A stretch of DNA of 64,000 bases, from contig NC_065552.1 of NCBI RefSeq assembly GCF_022605725.1, forward strand, positions 33,181,879 to 33,245,878, in the 5' to 3' direction. Positions 1-10,665 of the stretch are shown here, piece after piece (positions within the stretch are counted from its first letter, which is position 1; the number at the start of each line of letters is the position of its first letter). A model generated the notes under the pieces. That model did no database searches. It was not told where the DNA came from and saw only the letters and a list, made by a program, of their open reading frames with translations. This DNA is from Anthonomus grandis grandis. Its lineage: Eukaryota > Arthropoda > Insecta > Coleoptera > Curculionidae. Both the position numbers and the translations under genes were made by a program.

Positions 1-180
1 TGTCCTTCTGTAACACCGTTTATCCTGCTAGCATTTGCTCTATCAACTATTTGGTTTTTATCGATTTTTGTTCGCTTAATTAAAGAAATATCGGCACCAG
101 TATCTACGATTAATGTTATTGTTTCATTTTGTGTCATTTGGGTCTGAACGACGATAAAATTTGACAACGATAGGTCCATG
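1..180 (-). CDS. Start of gypsy-type pol (aspartic protease), cut by window edge
   Basis: The minus strand reads an open frame from an ATG at 178-180 into the window edge. About 25-30 residues in lies VDTGADISLI, the D-T/S-G active site of a retropepsin-type protease, which matures retrotransposon polyproteins. The frame is -1 relative to gag and stays open back to about position 235, so gag and pol overlap by some 45 bases; this fits programmed -1 frameshifting, or an independent start at the ATG. RT, RNase H and integrase would lie outside the window. Assignment to Ty3/gypsy rests on the protease motif together with gag and the primer-binding site. Confidence 0.75.
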
Positions 181-190
181 TTAAAAATAT

Positions 191-1414
191 TTATTGCTCC
201 CCCAATGGACCTGGTTGGGGTGATAATTCGTTTCCCGAATTATCTGTCTCAAAGCTGCGCACAGAATAGTTTCCTCTGCCTCGTTGAGAATAGCCCCTGT
301 GACCTCTATATCTGCTATGGCCACCATGATAATTATTATGGATAGGAACTTCAGGATTTCTATTAAATCCTCTTTTCCATTGTCCTTGCGCCCTAGGATA
401 ATGACCTCTATAATTTGGATTTCCTCTATTGTTGAATCGATTTTGTGTAAAAAGGACTGTAGAATTTTTTGATTCAGTTTCGACGCTAACAAACTTTGTC
501 AAGGCGTCTTGAGTTGTGTTGAATGTGCCTGCTTCCATTATCAACCTGGATCTTTCTGAGGTTGCATTCGATTTTAGGGCTTTAACTGCAATATTAGTTG
601 TATAACCCTCTGCTACATTTACTGGTACACCTTCATTTATGTACGCTCTTTTTAAGCTTGTTGCTAAAGCTTCTATGTCAGATGCATATTTTGATGTATC
701 GCTGGATCCTTGTTTAAGAGCTAATAATTTTGCCGAAACTAACTGCGAACTTTCACCCTTAATATTTCTTGTTAGTTTTTGAATTATAATTGGTATGGTA
801 TCATTATCGCCAATAAGGTCTCTTGCTTTACCAACTAATTTAGTTTTAATAAGAGCCACGGCATTTGCTTCGTGCCCTTCGCAATTTTCTTGGATTAAAG
901 TTAGTGCGTCAATAAAAGATCGAAGTTTATCCGCTGAGCCATCAAAATCATTGCACAAAACCCTGCTGGTGAAATTAAAAAAATCCATTTTAGTCATCGC
1001 CATTTTGCCAGTTTCAATTTTAATTTCAGTGTTTGTATTTTCTTCGTCTGAACCCTCTGAAGAGTTTTCACTGTCAATAATATCCTCCTCAATCACGTTT
1101 GGATCAATTAGTTCAGTGCACGATGTAGGTATTTTATACGAAACATTTAATACTTGATATACCCTGACTACTTTATCTCTTGAGACGGAAAAAAGTTTTT
1201 TAATAGCAAAATACTATTCTTGACTTAAATTTTTGTAATCATGTAATACAAGTTGCACAAAGGTATTATAGTATTTAAGTAAATTATCCCTAACTTCTTT
1301 TTTAATTTCCTCTGATTTAGGTATTTTTTTCTTTAAGACTCTTTTTGATTCGTTAGTAATTAATATTTTTAAATTTGATAACTTGGTATAAAGTTCTTCC
1401 CAAGCTGATGACAT
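191..1414 (-). pseudogene. Gypsy-type gag, one in-frame stop
   Basis: A single frame of 408 codons encodes a gag-like structural protein, broken by one TAG at 1214-1216. The first 66 codons (1414 down to 1217) are lysine-rich and helical. After the stop the frame continues through an acidic stretch into a capsid-like helical domain (from about TSRVLCNDFDGSADKLRSFI onward). The C-terminus is rich in Arg, Gly, Asn and Tyr (for example GHSRYRGHRGYSQRGRGNY) and has no CCHC zinc knuckle, so RNA binding probably uses the RG-rich tail. It ends in TAA at 191-193, just before the protease frame. Apart from the stop it looks well preserved. Superfamily is inferred from fold-like composition and context. 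Confidence 0.72.
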
Positions 1415-2252
1415 AAAAATAACTAAATTTAGCCTAAATTACGGTAAAAAAAATCTAACATAATAGTAGTACCTGAAAAATGTAAACAAAAATCCAACAT
1501 AAAAATTATTATTCAGCTATATATATGTAATATGTAACTTTATAATATATTATAATATTATAACTTTCGATTACTTTATGAACTAATAAAAAAAAATAGT
1601 TTTACCCCCAAAAATATTTTAAAACTGCTAAATAGCCAAAAAATCTTATCCTAAATATACACAAATAAATAAAATTACATACCAACTATAATATAACATT
1701 TGTGTGGTCCATGTCCTGGGACGGATGCCAAATCTCCATTACATTTCCTTCTTCCATCTTCCAATAAACAGGTGGCGTTTAATCGCTCGTCCTTAATGTC
1801 ACTGATTTCAGGTTTTACTAAAATATTTTTCTACACCAACACATTGTTTCTTCTTTCACTAACACGGACTTACAAACACAAACCACTATGTAATAGTCTT
1901 ACTTAGACATCACCAACTGGAGTTTTCAGCATAAGACTTCTTGACAAGTCTCTTTTCATGTTTCTGCGGTAAGCCTTCCTAATTTTTAGTAACACCAAGG
2001 TTACAACATAGCTTGTTCTTCCACTATAAAATTGGAGTTTACAACACCTGTGTCCGTAACTTCAGCATGCTTGGTGTTAGTAGTACCCATATTGACTCAC
2101 ACTGTATGTTACTGTACATTAGCACACTTTACAGCAACTAGCTCCCATACTTTTACCACGGTTTTACTATAAACATTTTTCTTTTTGTACTATATACATA
2201 TAGAACAATTACTACTCTTACTGAAAAATGCACTAAAAAATGGTGTTTGGCA
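1415..2252 (-). other. Gypsy leader between primer site and gag
   Basis: This AT-rich stretch lies between the primer-binding site and the gag start. It shows no long frame on the minus strand and is best read as the untranslated leader, which would hold packaging signals. The short plus-strand frame near 1700-1906 looks like chance. Confidence 0.45.
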
Positions 2253-2267
2253 CTGGCAGGGTCGCCA
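2253..2267 (-). promoter_or_regulatory. Candidate tRNA primer-binding site
   Basis: Minus strand reads TGGCGACCCTGCCAG. This complements a tRNA 3' end of the form CTGGCAGGGTCGCCA, close to the acceptor/T-arm of insect tRNA-Arg(ACG) as I remember it (one mismatch). It follows ...CACA, the expected LTR end. Minus-strand reverse transcription of the gypsy element would start here. Confidence 0.6.
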
Positions 2268-2450
2268 TGTGAAGGTTCGATTTAGGAATTATAAATAAGA
2301 ATGCCAAATGCGCTTACACCATTGTATATTACTCTCTTCGATGATATCTGGTATATTAGTAGTTCTACATAATTGTCGTGCATACGTGTGCAATAGTATT
2401 GCATAAATATTTAACAATAATAATTCATTGTATAACAAATTAATATACAG
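2268..2450 (-). repeat. Probable gypsy 5' LTR (outer edge unresolved)
   Basis: In element orientation the sequence ends ...CACA directly before the primer-binding site, as a 5' LTR should. The partner LTR is outside the window, so the outer boundary cannot be fixed. TGT trinucleotides near 2370 and 2450 (minus strand) are candidate starts. AT-rich, with a TATA-like stretch near 2295-2305. Confidence 0.4.
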
Positions 2451-2602
2451 TATAATACTTGAAAATAAATAACATATATCACTATTATATTATTGTACCA
2501 CAATAGGTACTAAATTAAAAAAGTCATCCATTTTCTATCTAAGGTGCTTGTATAATATCAAAAGCAGGAACGAAAAACTCTCAAGCATCTATAAATTTTA
2601 AA

Positions 2603-2650
2603 TAACGGTTACATATGTTTCACCCCGTTAGGGCATCATCAGACCTTAAA
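2603..2650 (-). ncRNA. Hammerhead-like ribozyme motif, left end of PLE
   Basis: Minus strand gives CTGATGA, then TGCCCTAACGGGGT (GC-rich stem-loop with some mismatch), then GAAAC, then a short AC-ATAT-GTA hairpin. Flanks GGT and ACC can close stem I. This is the type I hammerhead layout described for PLE terminal repeats, where self-cleavage processes the transcript. All core bases are present; stem II has mismatches. Confidence 0.6.
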
Positions 2651-2959
2651 AAAATATTAATTTAAAATAAAATTACAATAAAAAATAAGGTTTTCCCTTA
2701 CCAAAAATAGGACGATACACATACATACACGTAAACGAACTCTAATTGTATACAAACAAAACATTCCAAATAGGTACAAAGATTAAAACTTTTATAATTA
2801 ATACACATTGTGACATCTACAATAAAACACATTAATTTACTAGAGTGAAGTTAAGTTAGTTGCAAATTTTTATATTCTAATGGTGCGGAGTTCTATAGTT
2901 GGTTATTGGATGGCGCTGCGTCTGTAGCAATGGTACTCGTTGTAGGCGATGGAGATGTA

Positions 2960-3600
2960 CAGTTAATATTGTTAAAAATAAAATGTTTCTGCCCCGTAAT
3001 TTTGTCGTTCACACATACAAAATCGGGACTTTTTATGGCTTAATTAATCTCCATCTTCTCTAAGAGATCGAGCTTTCTACCTTTATCACATTTATGTAGA
3101 ATTCTGATATTTTCTTCGGGCGGGAAAGTGTGTCTATTTTCTAATAAGTGGTTGGCAAAAGCTGACTTGCTCACTACAATATCGGTGTTAATATGTTTAT
3201 CAAACTGGGATTGCTACTTTCCTGCCAGATTGTCCAATGTACACTGCGGGGCATTCAACGCATTTCATTTCATATATCCCCGATGAAGTGAGCGGGTCCA
3301 CCTTATCCTTAACCTTAACAATATGACTTTTAAGTGTGTTACTAGTTTTAAATGAGGTAATTACATTATATCTTTGGAAAAAAACGGCCCAAGATATCAG
3401 AGATTGTACCAAAATATGTCAAAGATCTGTAGGTAACATTAGCTTTAATATTTGTTTGAATAAACTTAAATGAAAGCTTATATTTATTAACAAATTTATT
3501 GTATAATTTATGAATAGATTTTAACGTAAAAGAATTGTTTAAGGCAATTTATTTGATAATATTAAGTTCTTAAGGGAAAACATTATTTTTTAATGTAATT
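2960..3600 (-). pseudogene. PLE C-terminus with GIY-YIG endonuclease, broken
   Basis: On the minus strand, 3600-3420 reads a degraded post-RT segment. From about 3412 an open frame contains SGIYEMKCVECPAVYIGQSGR, the GIY-YIG nuclease signature that lets PLEs nick target DNA. The frame is lost after GRKVAIPV (stop near 3200). A shifted frame at 3130-3040 resumes with the conserved PLE tail (DKGRKLDLLEKMEI), itself ended by a TAA. Expected host protein is roughly 700-800 residues, so under a quarter remains. Inactive. Confidence 0.75.
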
Positions 3601-3619
3601 TTATTTTAAATTAATAATT

Positions 3620-3662
3620 TTTTAAGGTCTAATGATGCCCTAACCGGGTGAAACATGGGATA
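3620..3662 (+). ncRNA. Hammerhead-like motif, right end of PLE, core mutated
   Basis: Plus strand reads CTAATGA, a stem CCC/GGG, then GAAAC. The core G of CTGATGA is A here, which should abolish cleavage. The base after the short stem III (GGGATAGG) also departs from GTA/GTC. It is the inverted partner of the motif at 2603-2650. Confidence 0.55.
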
Positions 3663-3665
3663 GGT

Positions 3666-4728
3666 ACTGTTAAATTATTAACGGGAAACAGCCTAGGGTT
3701 CAAATGTACAATGCACCAGCAAAAATAAGAACCTGGTATTTAAGCTTCAACGAAAGATTATTCGATAATTTCTAATTGCCAATATTGTCACTATAATTTT
3801 TTACTAATTTGTGGGCATAAATTGCTTTAAAAGGGAGTTTTTCTAAAATGGTGGATACGCCTGTTTACTTATTGCAATTTAATTATTTCACTTTTTATTT
3901 AGGCAGTTTCATTTATACCGGAAATATTCATTTAAATATTTTTCAAAACATTTTCTTCAAAATGTTGATTTAGGGCATTCACGCATTTTACAATAGAAAT
4001 GCGAATGTTTCAACGATATTTTCTCTCTCTTCTATGCACTACTCTACTGTATTTATTATCTACTATTACTCTTCATTTGTTACAGAAACCAAGTAGCAAA
4101 TAGTTAATATATACCTAAATAGCTCAAAACTAAAAGATTAAGTCAGGGGAACGGAGTGATCAGTAAATATGAAATTTCTTCCCGATCAAATATTTTGGTT
4201 AGAGATATGTAATTTATTTATTGTTATAATCATTTTCTTTTGTTTTGTTTTAATAATTTTTCAATAAATCCATTTTTAAAATCAAATTATTTAAAATATC
4301 TTTAAAGCAAAAGAGTTGGAAAAATGATCAGCTTCATACGCATCCGTCAAGAAAATAATGGACAAAGGCTAAAAGTTGCGATATCGCCAATTTCTCTTTA
4401 AATAAATTAATGCAAAATGTATATTCGAATTAAAATAAAGTTTGTAAAAAAGAAAAAAAAAATATAAAGAATTGACTTTGATATGTTTTATATTGAAAGG
4501 AAATCGTCAAAACATGACGTATAGAAAGTTTCAGATTGTAACACAAAGAAAACAAGGTTAACAGTATATAAATAAGAATTCTTCAAAATATGTTTTGAAA
4601 GAAATAATTTGTATGACAGAAAAAAGTGAAAAATGATTAAAGAATAAAAACTTAATTTTGTTTATTTGTTTGGTAAATCAGGGTATGATATAAAATATTG
4701 CATATAAAATTAAATAATATTTATCAAT
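3666..4728. other. AT-rich spacer
   Basis: No frame, repeat pair or known motif could be supported here. Composition is strongly AT-rich with short homopolymer runs. Confidence 0.5.
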
Positions 4729-4729
4729 A

Positions 4730-5248
4730 TACAGGGTGTTACAGAATTAGGTAATTTTAAGAAGAAAAGAAAACCTTAGAAATTAAACAGTGGCGACCGT
4801 ACAGAAACGAAAACTAAATATTAAAAAAAATTATTAGGTACGCCACTGTTTTTCCTTAAAATAAAAATTATTTTTATAATCCCCATGCATTTTAGGGCAA
4901 ATTTGATTTCTTGACTTTTTTTCGGCCGACGTGCGAAAAAAACAACATTTTTATGCATGTTCAATTTATTAGTAAAAAAAATTATTTATTTTAAAAACAT
5001 GTAAAAACACAAACATATCTACAATATTTTAACATCACAGTATAACAACTCTAATTCTATAATATTAAAACAGTTTTAAAAAATTTCATACAGAGTCTCC
5101 TAAATTTGGTTCTAAGAGTGACAACTTTTAAAAATTTCGTAGCTCAAAATTTAAGGAATTTAGGACATTATTTGAACATTTTTGCTTTTAAATTTACCCA
5201 AGGATTAACACCCTTAAGGATCAGCATCTTATTCTGTAACACCCTGTA
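4730..5248. mobile_element. Non-autonomous mariner-like MITE
   Basis: The ends are perfect inverted repeats of 18 bp (TACAGGGTGTTACAGAAT, left at 4730 and complement at 5231-5248), each flanked by TA. The 519 bp between has no frame. TACAGGGTG ends with TA duplication are common in Tc1/mariner-derived MITEs of insects. Confidence 0.75.
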
Positions 5249-5314
5249 TAACTATAGGTAATTTCCCTAAAAATTCAATATACGGTACGTATTTTAGAAT
5301 AAAATTAATAAGAG

Positions 5315-6050
5315 CATTTAAGTTATAAGAACATTGAAACATTGAATTGGCCTTGGAAAAGTCAGTATAAATTAAATCAACCTATTGTACAATCTCCAAT
5401 GGTTCTCATAGACCCAAATATCCCACTGTAGTGGGATGTTCCCCACCGTCACTTACCAGACCGTTGCACTGTCATTTAAGTTAATTATATATCACGTTGT
5501 AAAACAGTTTAAGGAGAAGAAGAAGAAGAAAATACCTGAGCAGTCAGTTAAGTTATAAGAACATTGATGTTTACGCTGTCAAAGGCCTTGGAAAAATCAA
5601 TATAAATTGAATCAATTTATTGTCCATTCTCCAATGGTTCTAATAGACCCAAATATCCCACTGTATTGGGATGTTCCCCACCGTCACTTGGAAAAATCAG
5701 TATAAATTATATCAATCTGTTGTCTATTTTCCAATGGTTCTAATAGAGCCAAATGTCCCACTGTAGTTGGATGTTCCTCACCGTCACTCATCAGACCCTT
5801 GCACTGGCATTTAAGTGAATTATATATCATGTTGTAAAACAGTTTAAGATGAGAAAGAAGAAAATCCCTGGGCAGTCAGTTAAGTTATAAAAACATTAAT
5901 GTTTACCTTGTCAAAGGCCTTGGAAAAATCAATATAAATTGAATCAATCTATTGTCCATAGTCTCTTCTAGTGGGATGTTCCTCACCGTCACTTACCAGA
6001 CCCTTGCACTGTCATTTAAGTTGATGATATGTAACATTGTGAAAAATTTT
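5315..6050 (-). repeat. Tandem array of RT-gene fragments
   Basis: Four imperfect repeats, with start-like boundaries near 5319, 5548, 5687 and 5879, share blocks such as GGCCTTGGAAAAATCA and CCAATGGTTCTAATAGA. Read on the minus strand the blocks translate to RT-like pieces: HPTTVGYLGLLEPLENGQ and, in the best copy, IYIDFSKAFDSVNI, which is the RT palm motif A of a non-LTR retrotransposon. The same short exon-sized piece has therefore been amplified locally. One unit lost its middle (junction at CACTT/GGAAAA, 5684-5690), suggesting slippage or unequal exchange. Confidence 0.7.
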
Positions 6051-6264
6051 TTGTACCAATTGCTTTTTGTACGGTAGGTGTTACCAATGAAATGCATTTT
6101 CTGGTGTATTATAAGAATGCGGAGTTTGTTGATATTTAATGATTGATTAAGTATTTAATTAACGTGTGTTTAAAATGTTATATTTTAAAAAAAGCTTTTT
6201 GCCGGGATGTCGAATTTGTTTTTGAGCATTTTTTTTTCATTTTTTTTTGTTAGTATGGCTATTA

Positions 6265-6535
6265 TTAGTGTTCGTGGCTTACAGTATCAAAAGCCTTCGC
6301 TAGATCTATAAATATTCCTAACGAGGGCTTTTTATGGTCAATACTGTCATAAATTTGTGAGCTTAGTGACGTTACCCCATTTTTTGTCGTGTTGTTCGGC
6401 TGATTTTTTTTCTTTAAGCCGAATTGCTTCTTTAATAAAATTTTCAATTTTTCTAAATTGTTTATGATTCGGTTGTTAAGTGCTTGTTCAAAGATTTTAC
6501 TCAAGGTTAAGTGATTGGTAATGTTTGGTTTCTAA
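6265..6535 (-). pseudogene. Non-LTR RT fragment (fingers to motif A)
   Basis: About 85 codons read LSKIFEQALNNRIINNLEKL through to GIFIDLAKAFDTVSHEH, matching RT from the segment after NYRPISLL to motif A (F-D-L-x-K-A-F-D). It is cut at both ends and followed by AT-rich sequence. It overlaps in content with the RT at 8826-9263 and diverges from it, so it is a separate copy of a related family and not the other half of that element. Confidence 0.75.
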
Positions 6536-6561
6536 GTAGTCGCCAGTTTTATGTATAGGCC

Positions 6562-8661
6562 TTATTTGACCATGCTTAAAAATTGTTCTCGAACTTCCTG
6601 TGCTACTCTGGTTGATTTTCTACCAATTCTATTTAACTTCATAAATGTAGATGAAGGTTCTGGTTCGTTCCGTCAAGATCCATGAACCAAAATGCCCGTT
6701 GAAACATCTTCATTGTCATAGGTTCCAGGGGGAGCATAACAGCCCATGATTGTTTTAGTATTTTGTAAAAAATTATGTAAGTAGCAACATGTAAGAACAA
6801 TTATTTCAGCAGTAGTAGGTTGCAAAAGCAAGGGCTTTCGCAAAACTCGAAATACAGACGACATATAACGCCAAAAGCATTTTCCACTACTCGTCTTGCT
6901 CGCGATAATCTGTAATTAAGTGAGCGTTGGAACGTCCCCTTCAAATGTTCGCCGGGAAATGGTGTCATCAGGTTCTCCTGTAGAGGAAACGCACCGTCGC
7001 AAACAAATACAAAAGGTGTTGTTCCGTCCTGTTGTCCTGGCAGGAGTTTTTCAGCTGGTAAATTTAAAGTCCCATCATTTAGTTTTCTCGCGAAAAGTGT
7101 ATTTTTAAAAACACCACCATCTGAAATTCGTCCTTGACATCCCACGTTTACGTATAAAAATCGATACTTTGCATCTACTACTGCCATAAGGACAATACTG
7201 AAAGTGCCCTTGTAATTATAATATTCGCTTCCACTTCTAAAGGGGCATTGTAGTACGACGTGTTTATCGTCAACGGCTCCTAAGCATTGAGGAAAATTTC
7301 ATAAGTTTTCATAGTCATCGGAAATTTTGAGCCACTCTTCAGGTGAATCTGGTAACTGAAAAAAAAAACATTATTTAAAAAAAGGATATCCAACTAAGGC
7401 CACAATTGTTCATTAAGTGCCCTATGACCTCCCAACATCTAATTATATAGTCAGCATATTATTATTATACCCATACTATAGGCATGTATACTTTGTTTCA
7501 AGACTTGGAAAACACGCAATACGAGGATTCATCAGAAACCATCCTTACTGAAGGTTACTCAAGCATTCTTCAATTACAGCAAGCAGAAACGCCTCATGAC
7601 ACAGTGAAGCAGTTGGCAACAATAAGAAAAAACAGTTCTGGAAAGCAGTTAAACCCTTCGGATCCTCATAATATTGGATTAGAATCAGAACCGTCACAAC
7701 GAGACACCGTAAGGCAGTTGGTTCCAGTAGGAAAAAAAACCTCGGGAAAGCGCCCAAATTTGTCTGATCCTCAAATGGATGAAGCTTTTAAATCAATAAA
7801 AACACTTACAGAAAATCAAAGAGTAAGGGATAGCTTTGAAGTATATGGGAAATACATGGAAAATAAATTAAGAACGTATGATGCATTTGTTTGAGCTGAT
7901 GTAGAACATAAAACTAATTGCGTTCTCCATGATGCTGATGTGCGAATACTTTATCATTCACACGGGCAGTTTACTCCAAGAACAACGAATTTGCCACTAC
8001 CAACTGTATCACCTGTCTCAAGTTCGCTCTCTTACGCACCAGCTCCATCTCCTTATTATACATCAACAAGCATTCAACATCCTTCTGATCAAGATAGTCC
8101 AAATGAACATAGCTTTATTGACGCCCTAATTGGATCCCAAGCGGATAACTCTACGGAGATTTCATAAAAACTATATTACGTTCTTATATGTTTTTATTTG
8201 ATTAAATAAGGAAAAAAGAATTTGATTTCTTTTCTTACCTGAATATGATCTGCCAATGCTTCTTTAAGGGCTTCACAAGTTTCAGGAACTATAGTACCAA
8301 TTAGCTGATTAGAAATTTGAAATAGATACATTAGACTGACATATGAATCTCCAGCGGCTAAAAACCTTAAAGTTATCATTATTCTTGTTTTCACGCATAT
8401 GGCTTCACGAAAGTTTGTATTTTTTTTTGCAATTTTAGGTCCAATCATAACGATGAGACTTTCAAATGCGGTTGCATTAACTCGAGTAAAGTATTTGAAC
8501 AGCATTTGGTCTTCCATTCTTAGTTCTGGTAAAAACTTCCGTTTCCTGTTTGCGAATATACTTCTTTGCCACCACCGTCGCTTTCTGCAGTTACGCGATT
8601 TTTTAATTTTCATTAATAAAAACGTGCACCATGCGAGTAAAGCATCGTCTTCGTCGCACAT
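6562..8661 (-). pseudogene. Harbinger transposase, two exons, broken
   Basis: Exon 1 (8661-8239) has the N-terminal region with MEDQMLFKYFTRVNATAFES and ends ...ALADHIQ at a GTAAGA donor (8238-8233). Exon 2 begins after TTTTTTTTCAG at 7355 and reads LPDSPEEW, GAVDDKHV (first catalytic Asp), VDAKYRFLYVNVGCQGRISDG, VCDGAFPLQENL and FNYRLSRARRVVENAFGV-like sequence, the DDE core of the DDE_Tnp_4 family. Splicing joins the exons in frame. Damage: TGA in the segment before NFPQCLGAVDD, a 2-base insertion near 6865 after ENAFGV, and TGA at GS/RNEPEP. The tail runs to TAA at 6562. Would act in the nucleus to excise and integrate the element. Inactive. Confidence 0.85.
7484..8167 (+). pseudogene. Harbinger accessory (MADF/Myb-like) protein, C-terminal part
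   Basis: One plus-strand frame of 228 codons, interrupted by a single TGA at 7892-7894. It holds low-complexity Ser/Thr/Pro and two near-repeats (HDTVKQLATIRKNSSGKQLN and RDTVRQLVPVGKKTSGKRPN). It then reads VRDSFEVYGKYMENKLRTYD, which resembles the C-terminus of MADF-containing proteins that accompany Harbinger transposases and help them bind DNA. The N-terminal MADF domain itself is not visible. The frame lies wholly inside the transposase intron on the opposite strand. Function is inferred from family context. Confidence 0.6.
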
Positions 8662-8825
8662 TTTGGCTCGACTGAACGAACTTTTCAGCAACAAGGTTCG
8701 CCGATGTTTTCCAACAATCATCGACGTTTGTTTGCCAACAGTTGATCAACTCTTGCTCAACAATGTTTGCTTAGTCTGTTCCCGCCTTTATGCCGTCGTG
8801 TCTGGGAGCTTTGACTAATTTAAGA

Positions 8826-10544
8826 TTATATATATTTTTTATATATTTGTGATGTGAGCCCAGCAATTGCATCCTCCGTCGATCTACCCTCCATGAACCC
8901 ATACTGATTCTCGGATATCAATTTGTATTTTTTTAAGAATTTCATGATTCTACTATTTAGCACTTTTTCAAAAATTTTTGCTATGTTTGTTAACAGCGAA
9001 ATTGGTCTATAGTTTATAATATCCAGTCTACTTCCAGATTTTAGCAAAGGAGAAATAATACCTATTTTTAATGGTTTTGGAAAATATTCCTTTTTTATAC
9101 ATTTATTTATTAAAAATGCTAATGGGTATGAGATTTGACTGTCTATTAATTTTAAGATTTCAGTACGTATACCAAAACGTACGTCAAAACCGGGGGATTT
9201 TTTTGTCTTTAATTTTTTTATAATCTTTAATATTTCTTGTTCAGTAACAGAATTAAGAAACATATTGTTTGCTATTTCAGGTTCGTTGACAATAAAATTT
9301 TTAGGTTTTTTAATTTTTTTGGCATAGTTTTCCCCTACTGAGCAATAGTGTTTATTAAATACGTCGGCTATTTTTTTTTTATCAGATATAATTTTATTTT
9401 TTCATTCTATTTTTTCAATTTCCTGATTTTTTTGGTTTTTGTTACAAATTTTATTGACTGAATCCCATAGGCATTTGGTGTTTTGTTGGTTACTTAGTAA
9501 TTTTTCAAAATATTGTTTTTTTGAGGCGGCGATGGATTTTGCAAGACTTCTTTTACACATGTTGTAATTTTGTTTTAGAGTTAAATTATTAGGAGATTTT
9601 TTTAATTCTTGATGTAGTACATTTTTACTATTAATAGCATTTAGTAGGCTTGGACTAATCCAACCCTTCCTTGGAATTTTTTTTTTGTTTATTTTAACGT
9701 TTTTTGTATTTTTTTGCATGATTTTTGTTATGTTATTTATGAAAATGTTCGTCATTTCATCTAAGTCCTTACAAGAGTAAAAATAATCCCAGTCTATTAA
9801 AAAGGAGTCTTGTATCAATTTTCCATAATTAATGTATTCTTTAATGATTTTATTTGGAGAATTTCTACATAAATTGTTCTGATCTCCTATTTCAATGATA
9901 GTTGGATAATGATCCGTTATCTTGTAATTGTACGAAATGTACGAAACATAGGAGTTTGCATTAAGAAGGTTAAGATATTCTTGAACATGATTTAAATCTT
10001 GTTTTTCCTTTAGGATATTAATATTAATATCCCCACAAATAACGTGAACATCCAACCTAGGCAACTCAGATAAATAATGAAGCAAGTCTGCATTAAAAAC
10101 GTCAGCATCTGTGGACGGTGGTCTGTATATAGCAGTAATTTTAAAAGATTCATTTTTTTGTTGAGTTAGATCAATATCAATAAAATTTATATTTGACAAT
10201 TTTTTAATTTCACATTTATAACTGAACTTTTGACTAATGTATACAAGAACACCGTCATTTTTATTAATATTGCCATGATTGTAAAGCAAATCATATCCTG
10301 AAATATTTAAAATATCTGTGTTCAATATCTGAAAAGTTTCTGTCAATACTATGATATCAAAATTTACCTCAATCTGTGACAATAAGAGCAATAAATTATC
10401 AAGATTTTTAACAGCACTACAGATACTTAGTTGAAATATTTTTATGGAATTATGATTAAAACATTTTGAGTTAATACTGTTTAAATCACTGCACAATATG
10501 GTTTTATACTCGTTAGCTTCAAAGTTTAATATATATGGATCCAT
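8826..10544 (-). pseudogene. Non-LTR ORF2: APE endonuclease plus partial RT
   Basis: The frame starts at ATG 10544 (MDPYILNFEANEYKT). The endonuclease domain shows IIVLTETFQI, a NKNDGVLVYI block, AIYRPPSTDADVF, HVICGDININILK and ITDHYPTII, the Mg-binding and catalytic motifs of APE-type nucleases. A single in-frame TGA at 9402-9404 follows QEIEKIE. The same frame then continues into RT: KSPGFDVRFGIRTEILK, NYRPISLLTNIAKIFEKVLN, ENQYGFMEGRSTEDAI. It ends at TAA near 8826 before the catalytic YxDD. Full ORF2s of this class are about 900-1,000 residues, so roughly 40% is absent. The protein would nick chromosomal DNA and prime reverse transcription. Confidence 0.85.
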
Positions 10545-10614
10545 TTTCCTTTTGTAATTAATTTAAACTAAAAACTATATTTAATATTTACTAAATTACC
10601 TACTAAAATTTTAC

Positions 10615-10616
<2 letters not shown>

Positions 10617-10651
<35 letters not shown>
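10617..10651. repeat. 35-base poly(T) between ORF1 and ORF2
   Basis: An unbroken run of 35 T (poly-A on the coding strand) separates the ORF1 stop from the ORF2 start of the non-LTR element. Internal poly-A at this place is unusual. Confidence 0.9.
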
Positions 10652-10652
<1 letters not shown>

Positions 10653-10665
10653 TGTGCTCACCCGA

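Larger units (their letters stand above)
2600..3665 (-). mobile_element. Truncated Penelope-like element with inverted terminal repeats
   Basis: About 100 bp at the left (2608-2700) recurs inverted at the right (3565-3665), including TAATTTTATTTTAAATTAAT and the hammerhead core. Between the arms, minus-strand sequence encodes the end of a PLE protein: the region after RT, then GIY-YIG. The RT core is missing, so this is a 5'-truncated copy. Its layout matches the larger PLE at 27551-30532. Confidence 0.75.
6562..8815 (-). mobile_element. PIF/Harbinger DNA transposon
   Basis: A Harbinger-type transposase on the minus strand and a second ORF on the plus strand occupy this interval, the two-gene content typical of PIF/Harbinger. 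The right edge abuts the RT of the neighbouring non-LTR element near 8812-8826 (GGGAGCTTTGACTAATTTAA), so it may have inserted there. I could not match clear terminal inverted repeats or a 3-bp target duplication, so boundaries are approximate. Confidence 0.75.

Noticed and set aside
1700..1906. Plus-strand 68-codon frame in the gypsy leader
   Set aside because: Antisense to the element leader, no motif, likely chance.
8399..8818. Plus-strand 139-codon frame
   Set aside because: Antisense shadow of Harbinger exon 1.
6265..9263. The two RT fragments as halves of one element split by Harbinger
   Set aside because: Both cover the same RT region (before motif A) with different sequence, so they are separate copies.
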